Positions 1 through 6,436 of a DNA stretch of 8,249 nucleotides are shown in pieces; position 1 is the first letter of the stretch; each line of letters starts with the position of its first letter. The stretch spans positions 1 through 8,249 of the forward strand of contig JACTVF010000095.1 of assembly GCA_019695435.1 (NCBI GenBank), written 5' to 3'. The DNA comes from Methanoregulaceae archaeon. GTDB taxonomy: Archaea; Halobacteriota; Methanomicrobia; Methanomicrobiales; Methanospirillaceae. The position numbers were made by a program, and so were the translations under genes. Under the pieces are notes generated by a model that was not told the DNA's origin, made no database searches, and was given only the letters and a program-made list of their open reading frames with translations.

Positions 1-125
1 GGCCCCCACCCCCCCTCTTTCGTGTCTGCAAAAAATGGAGGGGGGTCCCTGATCAGCAAAGTGAAGGGGGGCCCCCTCCCCCTCAGGGTGGATGCCCCCG
101 GTTTTTTGGAGGGTTGTCCCGGAAA
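1..125. other. G/C-tract rich intergenic stretch with a hairpin
   Basis: No gene is visible here. The stretch is built of runs of five to seven C or G. The run CCCCCCTC (10-17) is perfectly complementary to GAGGGGGG (38-45), giving an 8-bp stem with a 20-base loop. A second G-run followed directly by a C-run (66-76) can fold on itself. A T6 run follows at 102-107. This could be the terminator zone of a plus-strand gene lying left of the window, but that gene is not in view. The composition is clearly unlike the rest of the window. Confidence 0.4.
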
Positions 126-231
126 AAAAGATGGCCACAGATTCATCCGGTGACAGGATCTCCCGGGCGGGCGATGGATTCATGGCCCGGAAAACACCCC
201 GTACAGAACACCGCTAAAGGGAAACTATTTC

Positions 232-531
232 TCAAATATATTGGCGTATTTTTTCGATTTCGGCGAGATAGCGGGACTTTTCCTGTGCGGTGAACAGCGT
301 TATGCCCGGATCGTGTCCACCAGAGTACCCTGCCGGGAAACAGGGCCATGTACGGGCCCGGATTTCCGCAGGGGTCTGCTGGTCCGGATCCGATCCCTCA
401 TAGGTCATTATCACGGGGTGATTCCGGTGTGTTCTTCGGGATTCCGACGGTTGCACCTGTCCGCAGTCCGGGCATATCCGCGCAAAGGGAAACAGATGCA
501 GAAAATCAGGTAAATTAATCGTGTTTTCCAA
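232..531 (-). pseudogene. Possible small CPDCG zinc-ribbon-like protein or 5'-truncated remnant
   Basis: The family is not recognised. The minus-strand frame reads as a plausible protein: an aromatic/Leu-rich start, a CPDCG knuckle near residue 20, a hydrophilic middle, and a charged helix-like end (TAQEKSRYLAEIEKIRQYI). Codon choice (GAA, CGC, CTC, ATC, CCG) resembles the clear genes of the window. The frame stays open upstream to a TGA at 574-576, but it offers only a TTG (531) as an early start, with no ribosome binding site near it. Only one CxxC pair is seen, so a complete zinc site is not shown. It may be a small gene with a weak start, or the 3' end of a decayed gene. A chance open frame remains possible. 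Confidence 0.35.
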
Positions 532-801
532 AAAAGTCCGGTACGGTTCGTGAACTTTCCGGAAAAAAACGACTCAGCAGCTGAACATTTCCAAAAATGT
601 CCAAATCCCCGGCAGGCAATTCCGGAAAAAGAACGGCCCATGGGTGTACCCTGTCTGGTGTAGTCCCTGTGAACGACTTCGCAGTAATCTGCCCATAAAG
701 TCACGGAAATGCCAACCTATTTTATTCCACGAAATGATAGTAGGGTAAAGCGTACCAGTCGTTTCTGGAAGCGCCACACGACTATACGGGGGTTCTTAAG
801 C
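532..801. other. Upstream region of the FHA regulator gene
   Basis: No coding region is supported here. An AT-rich TATTTTATT box (718-726) lies about 75 bases before the chosen start at 802. It could be an archaeal TATA box giving a leader of roughly 50 bases. No clear BRE element is seen, so this is weak. A G-run at 788-792 sits 9 bases before the ATG and is the only candidate ribosome binding site. Confidence 0.25.
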
Positions 802-1569
802 ATGGCAGACAGGAAAACGGTGAGTGCCTCAACAGATCCGGAGTTCATACAGGAATTATCCGAATATCTGGAAGTACTCTCCAACCCGGTGCGGCTCAGG
901 ATCCTCAAGGTTATTGAACGGGAGCCAAAGGAGATTAGCGAGATCTCCTCCCGGATCGACACCAGCTACGCAAATACCAAAAAGCACATCGATCAGCTCG
1001 TCCATATCGGTCTCGTCAAAAAAGAGGCTGGCTTTGGGAGGGAAACCGTAAAGGGTATCCACCCGGTCTGGAAATTTTCCCTTGCCGAAGGCAGCCTTGA
1101 GATGCTTATCAGGAACCTCGGGGTCTTTTCACGGGTGAACATCCCTATTGGGTTTGGCGGGATACAGGAAAAACTCGAATCAGTGCGGGCGGCTGTCATA
1201 AAAGAATCGGGAACGAATTACCCGGCACTTCACCTCATGAGCGGGAGCAGGGCGGGCCAGACGTTCCTCTTGAAAAAAGATCACATTGCCGTAGGCCGGA
1301 CCGATCCCGATATCCCTTCGCGGAGCGGCGAGAACGACATTGTACTCCCCGAGGAGTATGTTATGGTTACCCGGATCACAAAACCACATGCGGTCATTTC
1401 CCGGTCATTAGGCGGCTGGCAGGTCGAGGATCGCGGCAGTTCCGGGGGTACCTACGTGAACACGGAGCTCATCGCGCCTATGCACAAGACCGGGCTCAAA
1501 GACGGGGATATCATCGACTGTGCTCTGGGAGAGAACGCGGCGCGGTTTCTTTATATCGCAGACAAGTGA
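802..1569 (+). CDS. ArsR-like winged-helix transcriptional regulator with C-terminal FHA domain
   Basis: This 255-residue protein is predicted to bind DNA and to read phosphothreonine in the cytoplasm. Residues ~15-95 form an ArsR-type winged helix: LSNPVRLRILKVIE is the typical first helix pair, followed by EISEISSRI and the recognition helix around YANTKKHIDQL. Residues ~143-252 form an FHA domain with the GR of its first loop (G165-R166), TKPHA in place of the usual SxxHA (H196), and GTYVN (N220). The stretch between GR and the histidine is longer than usual, suggesting an inserted loop. The start at 802 is preferred over an in-frame ATG at 709, because that would add about 31 mostly basic residues ahead of the domain. 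The kinase gene follows 52 bases later on the same strand, so the natural partner of the FHA domain is a phosphosite made by that kinase. This functional link is inferred. Confidence 0.88.
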   Translation: MADRKTVSASTDPEFIQELSEYLEVLSNPVRLRILKVIEREPKEISEISSRIDTSYANTKKHIDQLVHIGLVKKEAGFGRETVKGIHPVWKFSLAEGSLEMLIRNLGVFSRVNIPIGFGGIQEKLESVRAAVIKESGTNYPALHLMSGSRAGQTFLLKKDHIAVGRTDPDIPSRSGENDIVLPEEYVMVTRITKPHAVISRSLGGWQVEDRGSSGGTYVNTELIAPMHKTGLKDGDIIDCALGENAARFLYIADK

Positions 1570-1578
1570 CGGGTGATT

Positions 1579-1600
1579 CGCGGGCCCGGGGCTACCCGCG
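1579..1600 (+). other. GC-rich hairpin in the regulator-kinase spacer
   Basis: CGCGGG (1579-1584) pairs with CCCGCG (1595-1600) around a 10-base loop, between the regulator stop codon and the Shine-Dalgarno of the kinase gene. No T-run follows, so it is not a typical terminator. It could stabilise or process the joint mRNA, or tune kinase translation. The structure is visible; the role is not. Confidence 0.35.
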
Positions 1601-1610
1601 CAAGAAGTGT

Positions 1611-1617
1611 GGAGGAG
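1611..1617 (+). promoter_or_regulatory. Shine-Dalgarno of the kinase gene
   Basis: GGAGGAG ends four bases before the ATG at 1622. It decides the start: an in-frame GTG at 1607 would lie upstream of this site and add five residues before an otherwise standard signal peptide. Confidence 0.7.
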
Positions 1618-1621
1618 TAAG

Positions 1622-3583
1622 ATGAAAGAGGCACGACAGATCGCCGTTTTTCTATGCATACTCCTTGCCGTTTTCCTTGCCATCTCGCCAGCCTCGGCAA
1701 AAGTCGTCACGTACGACGGGAAAGGTGCTGCCGGGACGATCCAGGACGTGATCAATAACGCAAGTAACGGTGACAGTATCTTCCTTGCCGGGGGGACGTA
1801 TGATGAAAACATCGTCATTGACCGGTCCCTTGTGTTTGGTGCGCTCGATTCAGGTAATCCTCCCCGTATTGTTTCCAGCGGGTCCGGTGCAGGGATAATG
1901 CTTTCTGCTGACGGTATCACCATAAATGGCGTGACAATCACCGGCAACGCATCCTACGGCCTTCTGGTTCTATCGAACAATAACCGGATCAGTTCCACCA
2001 CGATCATGGGACATGATCTGGGAGTTGGCCTGAAATCCGCATCCAATAATATCTTCTCTGATAACACCATCACCGGCAACGGCGTTGGCATCGATCTGGA
2101 TCGCATGTCCGATTTAAATACGTTTTTCCTCAATTCCTTCAATAATACGGTCGATGTCCTGAGTCAGTCTGCTGATAATGCCTGGTTCTCGGCCCGGCAG
2201 AACTACCAGTATCTGGGCAAGGATTTTTCCGGCCCTCTTGGAAACTTCTGGGGTGGAGCCGGTGCGACCGACAGCAATGGCGATGGGATCGGGGATGAGC
2301 CATTTACCCTCGCGCAGGCCGGGCAGAATAGTCCCGGTGCAACCGGAATAACAGACATGGCGCCGCTGGTCAGTTCTCCTGCAGCATATACGCTCACAAA
2401 ATCCGCACTTACAGTTAATACCTCACGGTCGGGCGGTCTTGAACCACCCGCGGGATTCAAGTCCTCCCTCCTGCCGGATAATGTGCAGGCATCAGTCACT
2501 TCCGGCTCTTCCCTGTCACCGTTCACCGGTGCGCTCCCTCCATCAGGAGAAAATCCGCAGGGGCAGCCTCCCAACCCGGTGATAGGCTTCCTCATCCAGT
2601 TCTGGTGGCTGACCCCGGTCGCCCTTTTGATCTCCGCTGTGGGCGGGATCTGGTTTGAACGGTCCCGCAGGAGGGGACAGGATCGCCTCCCTGCCGATCA
2701 AACCCCTTATGAGTCACGGAATGCGACTGTTGTAAAAAAACCGGCTGATACATCACTTGCCGGGGAACCCGGACAGGACTATGCCGTCCGCCTGCCCGCA
2801 GCACTTGAGAAAAAATACCCGGGAGCGGAATATATAGCGGAGGGCGGGGTTTCCCGCGTATTCCGGGTACGGGACGAGGAAAACAACCGCTATGTCGCGG
2901 TGAAAGTCCCGATCCGGTTCGATGAGGTGACCGGGTCCCAGTTCACAAAAGAACTCACTATCTGGGAGGGGCTCCATCACAAAAATATTGTCGAACTCTA
3001 TGGTGCAAACATCTTCCCCCGGCCGTACATCGAGATGGAATATGTTGCCTCATCCCTTGCGGAGATGCATTTTCCCATCGATGAAAGGAAGGCTGCTGCA
3101 ATCATTACCGGGGTTGCGGAGGGACTCCTGTACGCCCACGGACAGGGCATTGTCCATAGGGATATCAAGCCGGGAAATATCCTGCTTACCGCAGACGGGA
3201 CGCCGAAAATCACCGACTGGGGTCTCTCCAAGGCACAGGGGACAAAACAATCGGGTCTCATTGGTTTTTCCCTGGAATACGCCGCGCCGGAACAACTGGC
3301 GCCCAACCTCTACGGCGAGCCCGGGCCGTGGACGGACATCTACCAGATGGGTGTCCTCTTCTACGAGATGCTGGCCGGGCATGTACCGTTTGCCGGGGAT
3401 GGTATGGGAGAGGTCACGCATGCGATCCTGCATGATGAACCGGCGCCGGCGTTATCAGGGGGCAGGAACGCAGATGCCATCAACGCGATCATCGTAAAAT
3501 GCCTCCGGAAACGGCCGCAGGACCGGTACACCACGGTCGCAGATCTTCTCAAAGATCTCAACCAATCAGGTCTGGCAGAGTGA
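1622..3583 (+). CDS. Transmembrane Hanks-type Ser/Thr protein kinase with NosD-like beta-helix ectodomain
   Basis: This 653-residue protein looks like a receptor kinase. Residues 1-26 are a signal peptide ending ASA. Residues ~28-250 are a NosD/PbH1 right-handed beta-helix, with repeats such as GVTITGN and NTITGNGVGI, ending in NFWGG and DSNGDGIGDEPF, a motif typical of methanogen surface proteins. A Ser/Pro/Gly linker leads to one membrane helix (~320-346) followed by the basic ERSRRR. The kinase spans ~402-650: K428 in VAVK, E444, catalytic HRDIKPGN (D514, K516, N519), DWG in place of DFG (D532), APE (555-557), and DIYQMG (D572). All catalytic residues are present, so it should be active. 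The glycine loop is degenerate (AEGGVSRVF). The activation segment holds T541 and S544 as candidate phosphosites. Topology places the sensor outside and the kinase inside. Ligand and substrates are unknown; the adjacent FHA regulator is the obvious candidate partner. Confidence 0.92.
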   Translation: MKEARQIAVFLCILLAVFLAISPASAKVVTYDGKGAAGTIQDVINNASNGDSIFLAGGTYDENIVIDRSLVFGALDSGNPPRIVSSGSGAGIMLSADGITINGVTITGNASYGLLVLSNNNRISSTTIMGHDLGVGLKSASNNIFSDNTITGNGVGIDLDRMSDLNTFFLNSFNNTVDVLSQSADNAWFSARQNYQYLGKDFSGPLGNFWGGAGATDSNGDGIGDEPFTLAQAGQNSPGATGITDMAPLVSSPAAYTLTKSALTVNTSRSGGLEPPAGFKSSLLPDNVQASVTSGSSLSPFTGALPPSGENPQGQPPNPVIGFLIQFWWLTPVALLISAVGGIWFERSRRRGQDRLPADQTPYESRNATVVKKPADTSLAGEPGQDYAVRLPAALEKKYPGAEYIAEGGVSRVFRVRDEENNRYVAVKVPIRFDEVTGSQFTKELTIWEGLHHKNIVELYGANIFPRPYIEMEYVASSLAEMHFPIDERKAAAIITGVAEGLLYAHGQGIVHRDIKPGNILLTADGTPKITDWGLSKAQGTKQSGLIGFSLEYAAPEQLAPNLYGEPGPWTDIYQMGVLFYEMLAGHVPFAGDGMGEVTHAILHDEPAPALSGGRNADAINAIIVKCLRKRPQDRYTTVADLLKDLNQSGLAE

Positions 3584-3597
3584 CCGGCAGGCGGGAT

Positions 3598-3604
3598 AAA
3601 AAAA
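3598..3604 (-). terminator. T-run terminator of the lipoprotein gene
   Basis: Seven A on the plus strand give a U7 tract in the minus-strand transcript about 50 bases after the lipoprotein stop. U-rich tracts alone commonly end archaeal transcripts. It lies in the short convergent gap to the kinase gene, for which no T-run is seen on the plus strand. Confidence 0.35.
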
Positions 3605-3652
3605 GCATTGATCGTTCCCTTCCTCCTGACACTGCCTCGTCTCCTGTCGTCT

Positions 3653-4030
3653 TTACTGTGTTGCCGGAGGGGTACCTGACGGCATTGTCCCTGATGGGGG
3701 AGTACCGGATGGTGCCGTGCCGTTCATCTGTCCTCCCATCTGTCCGCCCGGCGGAGTGCCGGAGGGTGCTGTACCGTTCATCAGTCCGCCCGGTGGTGTA
3801 CCCGAAGGTGCGGTGCTGTTTGTCTGTGCACCCGATGAAGGGGTGCCGGACGGCGCCGCACTGTTTCCCCCGGATTGCAGGGTGTCCGTCGGGACTTGAG
3901 TGGATGACGAAACCGCGTTGTCCCCGGACGGTGTGGAATTACTTGTGGAACTTTGCATACAACCCGCAATCATGATTCCTGCGATGAGGATGGCCGATGC
4001 AATCAACATGAGTATGCTGCTTTTTTTCAT
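3653..4030 (-). CDS. Small lipoprotein with Pro/Gly/Met-rich, sequon-bearing repeats
   Basis: The family is not recognised. The 125-residue product starts with a basic MKK and a hydrophobic segment ending in the lipobox IAGC (C24), so it should be lipid-anchored on the outer face of the membrane. The mature part is Ser/Thr-rich and then becomes repetitive: NSTAPSGTP at ~71-79, NGTAPSGTPPGG at ~85-96 and NGTAPSGTPPSG at ~103-114, with partial copies around these and Met in the joints (GGQMGGQM). Each full copy carries an N-X-T sequon, so N-glycosylation is plausible. The start at 4030 is chosen because AGGTGAT (4038-4044) lies seven bases upstream, whereas an in-frame ATG at 4042 would overlap that site. 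The gene converges on the kinase gene. A role as spacer, stalk or metal-binding lipoprotein is conceivable but unproven. Confidence 0.8.
   Translation of the reverse strand: MKKSSILMLIASAILIAGIMIAGCMQSSTSNSTPSGDNAVSSSTQVPTDTLQSGGNSAAPSGTPSSGAQTNSTAPSGTPPGGLMNGTAPSGTPPGGQMGGQMNGTAPSGTPPSGTMPSGTPPATQ
3665..3859 (-). repeat. Degenerate tandem repeat coding for (N)xTAPSGTPPGG units
   Basis: About three full and several partial copies of a roughly 40-55-base unit lie inside the lipoprotein gene. They are best seen as GTGCCGTTCATC-like and TCCGCCCGG-like blocks around 3713-3800. They are in frame, so copy number could change without breaking the gene. Spacing and sequence are too loose for a CRISPR array. 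Confidence 0.7.
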
Positions 4031-4345
4031 GGAATAAATCACCTGTGGCTTCCGGATACCTCTCCTTCCCGGGGAGGCATCCCTTTCTTGTGCGATTACC
4101 CTGCTTTGATAAGCGTCTCAGGCCTCGCAGAGGTATTCTGTATGCGGCACGGCTGCAGTACCTTTTTCTCCCTTGTGCGGGGGGTGCAACGTACCCTGCC
4201 ATGCATTCTGGTCATACATGATTTTTCGCCGTAATTTTTATCTCTCATGATCTCCTGAATGGGGGAGAGCATTCTCTACCATCATGATTATCCGGGGTAT
4301 TATAATCGGTGCATGGGGGAAGTGATACCCTGAATTCAAAAATGA

Positions 4346-4666
4346 TTATTTGAACCGGCTGGTTGAAGCTATCCGCTTACTTACGTAACTCGTATCCTGT
4401 TCGCGTTGCTTCCTTGCATATACCTGTGCTAAAAAGAGGGTAGAAGAGGGATCAATGATCCTTTCGCGGTCCGGGAAACCCGGTGGGCACTGCAGGTTTT
4501 GCCCCCATCGGGTTTGAAAACGGTGACCGGTTATCTCATCTGCCTGGTACATCAGGGAGATCATCGGGTAAGATCTCACCTGTTGTTGTATAGCATCGCT
4601 GCTTCGCGGTTGATACCACCTGCCGGTATCCGGGTATTTCTGCCTTTCCTGATCGTATGCTCTCAA
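4346..4666 (-). pseudogene. Doubtful open frame, possible gene remnant
   Basis: A stop-free minus-strand frame of just over 100 codons reads as a hydrophilic, Gln/Arg/Asp/Tyr-rich peptide with an amino-acid balance not unlike a real protein. The only early start is a TTG (4666) without a ribosome binding site; the first ATG is internal. The frame is open upstream only to a TAA at 4691-4693. No motif or family is recognised. It could be the end of a decayed gene or chance. Confidence 0.18.
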
Positions 4667-4740
4667 TCGTGCTCCATCGTCCGGACTTTTTTAGCCCTGT
4701 TTGGTCCGTGGATCACCCGCAGTGCCGGACGCAAGCTGGT

Positions 4741-4761
4741 ACCGGACAGGCCGGTTTTTTT
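4741..4761 (+). terminator. Intrinsic-terminator-like hairpin with T7
   Basis: ACCGG (4741-4745) and CCGGT (4751-4755) form a 5-bp GC-rich stem with a 5-base loop, followed at once by T-run 4755-4761. The form is that of a factor-independent terminator on the plus strand, yet no plus-strand gene is recognised upstream within the gap. Confidence 0.4.
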
Positions 4762-4966
4762 CGTGTCCCTCATACGAACACGGGGCTCCTCACGCCGGGG
4801 TAAGTATCGTGCCTGATTAAATAGTACGGTTTCTTTTCGCGTCTTTTACGGTTCACCTCCGCCGGTGACTACCCTTTCCGGCACTCACCACGCATGCCGA
4901 TGGACGCGGACGGTCTTATATTCCCATCATTGACGGAGTGAAATTATGTATCTTTTTTGGGGATTG

Positions 4967-4986
4967 ATTAAACCCCGGGGTGTAAT
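4967..4986. promoter_or_regulatory. 20-bp near-perfect palindrome, possible operator
   Basis: ATTAAACCCCGGGGTGTAAT is a dyad with 9 of 10 pairs matched; the only mismatch is A4971 against G4982. The core ACCCCGGGGT is a perfect 10-bp palindrome with AT-rich flanks. Such dyads are typical binding sites for dimeric winged-helix regulators. No second copy was noticed in the window. No promoter or gene start is clearly attached to it. Confidence 0.4.
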
Positions 4987-5012
4987 ATATCCGGTTGATG
5001 AACGATCGGCTC

Positions 5013-5045
5013 AAAAAAAGCGTGGTGACAAAAAGTGCCTGTCAC
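5013..5045 (-). terminator. Probable terminator of the ABC operon
   Basis: On the minus strand GTGACA (5045-5040) and TGTCAC (5030-5025) form a 6-bp stem with a 9-base loop, followed after five bases by T7 (5019-5013). Another T7 tract (5055-5049) lies just before the hairpin. It is about 170-200 bases beyond the permease stop codon, the first place downstream with both a stem and a U-tract. Confidence 0.4.
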
Positions 5046-5212
5046 TATAAAAAAATTTAACGGGGTCTATGCTCTTTTTTTTCCTTTGCCCGGTTTATCT
5101 TTATCATGTTTGGCACGACTATTTTTGAGATGACCCTCATGACATAATACTTCAGCAGCGCGGACATGGTATTCCCCGCGTATGGTTGCCTTGTCTCAGC
5201 CCGGCCATTTTA

Positions 5213-6436
5213 TTATTCACTCCTCAGCGCATCGATGGGGTCCATGTTCGATGCCCTCCATGCGGGATACACCCCGGATATGACACAGACCACCACGCCG
5301 ATAAGCATGGCGGCAGGGACGTACAGGATACTTGATGGCTGGAAGAAATACGCTGTCGTGCCAATCATTGCCTCCACGACAGAGTATCCTATAATCAGAC
5401 TGCTGATCCCTCCGATTCCTGCCCCCAGGAGCCCGAGAATGAATGCTTCATATATGAACATCCGGCGCACTTCGCCTTTCTCTGTCCCGATGGAGAGCAG
5501 GATACCGATCTCCTGTATCCGTTCACTCACAGACATCATCATCACGTTAAAGATACTCACGGCAGCGACAAGAAGCGCTATTGCGCCGATTGCCTCAAGG
5601 AACTCAGTCTCTGTGCTCAATGTTGCCGTCTCTGTTTCCAGCTGCGATGTGGCGTCCGTGATCCTGACCGCCGGGGTTTTCGCGTTGGTGTTGATCTTTG
5701 CGTCAAGCGCACTTTCTATATCATTGATGTTGTCAACATCCTTGACAATGACATTGACCTGGCTCCACTCATTTTCCCCGCCGTACTGGTTGGTATACCA
5801 TTTACTGTTCACCACGATCCCGTTATCCGTCGAAACACCGTCAGCAACAGTTCCCCGTGCCTTGAGGACCCCGGCAATACGGAGCTCGGGCCGGGATGAC
5901 GATGAGAACGACCCGATTTTAATGCGGCTTCCCACCTTGAGGTTAAATTCTTCGGCAATAGTTGACCCAACTAGGACTTCATTTACCCCGAGATCAGTTG
6001 TCCCGTTGCCATACGTCTGGTTCAGGGAGAGGAACTTGGAGATGTCGTCAGGGTCGATACCGTAGATAGAACCCCTGCCGGCGACGGAACTGATCGTAAA
6101 CTCACCATTTGTTGAATAGATGGGGATTACCGTGCCGTTTGATCCCACGACCGATGTGATCTTCGTGAGTTGACTTTTGGTCACTCCTGAAGCCGTCGAT
6201 GAGGAGGGGGTGAATCCGGGCGGACCCATCCTGACCGTGTCCGATGAGATGACGATGGTGTTTGCGCTGGAGGAGAGCTGGTCCTTGACTTCCAGCTGCA
6301 TGTTGGTGCCGAGCATTCCCATGGAGGCAATGGCGACGACACCGATCACAATGCCGATGGCGGCAAGCATTGATCGCAGGAAATTTAAGCGGACGCTCCT
6401 GACCGAGAGATTGAAGAAGATATCTCCTTTGATCAT
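5213..6436 (-). CDS. MacB/FtsX-type ABC transporter permease
   Basis: This 407-residue inner-membrane subunit has the MacB layout. TM1 is at ~22-43, directly after the NLSVRSVRLNFLRSMLAAIGI entry helix typical of the family. A large extracytoplasmic MacB_PCD domain follows (~45-280), then the FtsX domain with three helices: ~282-302, ~327-352 and ~371-393. The signature ERIQEIGILLSIG sits in the cytoplasmic loop, and the end PAWRASNMDPIDALRSE is a classic C-terminus. Length is normal, with no break. The start ATG overlaps the ATPase stop as ATGA, and a Shine-Dalgarno GGGAGGA (6447-6453) lies inside the ATPase gene, so translation is coupled. Type VII ABC systems of this kind do not move substrates through the membrane by a classical channel; they transmit force to envelope proteins or export lipoproteins and peptides. 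The substrate here is unknown; the upstream surface protein is the likely partner. Confidence 0.93.
   Translation of the reverse strand: MIKGDIFFNLSVRSVRLNFLRSMLAAIGIVIGVVAIASMGMLGTNMQLEVKDQLSSSANTIVISSDTVRMGPPGFTPSSSTASGVTKSQLTKITSVVGSNGTVIPIYSTNGEFTISSVAGRGSIYGIDPDDISKFLSLNQTYGNGTTDLGVNEVLVGSTIAEEFNLKVGSRIKIGSFSSSSRPELRIAGVLKARGTVADGVSTDNGIVVNSKWYTNQYGGENEWSQVNVIVKDVDNINDIESALDAKINTNAKTPAVRITDATSQLETETATLSTETEFLEAIGAIALLVAAVSIFNVMMMSVSERIQEIGILLSIGTEKGEVRRMFIYEAFILGLLGAGIGGISSLIIGYSVVEAMIGTTAYFFQPSSILYVPAAMLIGVVVCVISGVYPAWRASNMDPIDALRSE

Larger units (their letters stand above)
4031..5212. other. 1.2-kb region without a confident gene
   Basis: It separates the lipoprotein start from the end of the ABC permease gene. 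The parts nearest the genes hold the lipoprotein ribosome binding site and leader. A TAATTTTTAT box (4232-4241), read on the minus strand as ATAAAAATTA, could be a distant lipoprotein promoter. TATTATAATC (4298-4306) is a TATA-like box readable in either direction. Terminator-like hairpins occur on each strand (4741-4761 plus, 5013-5045 minus). A 20-bp dyad lies at 4967-4986 and a short hairpin TCACC/GGTGA at 4853-4868. The right third is notably AT-rich with A/T runs. No tRNA, rRNA or known riboswitch was recognised. A decayed gene or unknown RNA is possible. Confidence 0.5.

Noticed and set aside
709..801. 31-residue N-terminal extension of the FHA regulator from ATG 709
   Set aside because: The extension is basic and unlike the start of ArsR-type proteins, and its ATG has no ribosome binding site. 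Start 802 fits the domain better.
2988..3497. Plus-strand 169-codon frame inside the kinase gene
   Set aside because: Arg/Ser/Pro-rich shadow of the kinase frame; the kinase frame carries all catalytic motifs.
3541..3558. AGATCT pair at the end of the kinase gene
   Set aside because: It lies inside coding sequence (DLLKDL), AGATCT is itself palindromic, and no T-run follows; most likely a chance codon effect.
3665..3859. Possible CRISPR array
   Set aside because: Repeats are degenerate, in frame and code for a protein linker; there are no unique spacers of constant length.
4499..4816. Plus-strand 105-codon frame in the gap
   Set aside because: No ribosome binding site, shadow-like composition, and it runs straight through the hairpin and T-run at 4741-4761.
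4995..5001. TTGATGA resembling a C box of a C/D guide RNA
   Set aside because: The first base does not fit and no matching D box (CTGA) was found at a suitable distance.
5046..5060. TATAAAAAAATTT as a plus-strand promoter
   Set aside because: It would only drive transcription antisense to the permease; the A-run fits better as the U-tract next to the minus-strand terminator.
5166..6065. Plus-strand 299-codon frame antisense to the permease
   Set aside because: Shadow frame opposite a clear MacB/FtsX permease; Ser/Ile-rich translation without domain.
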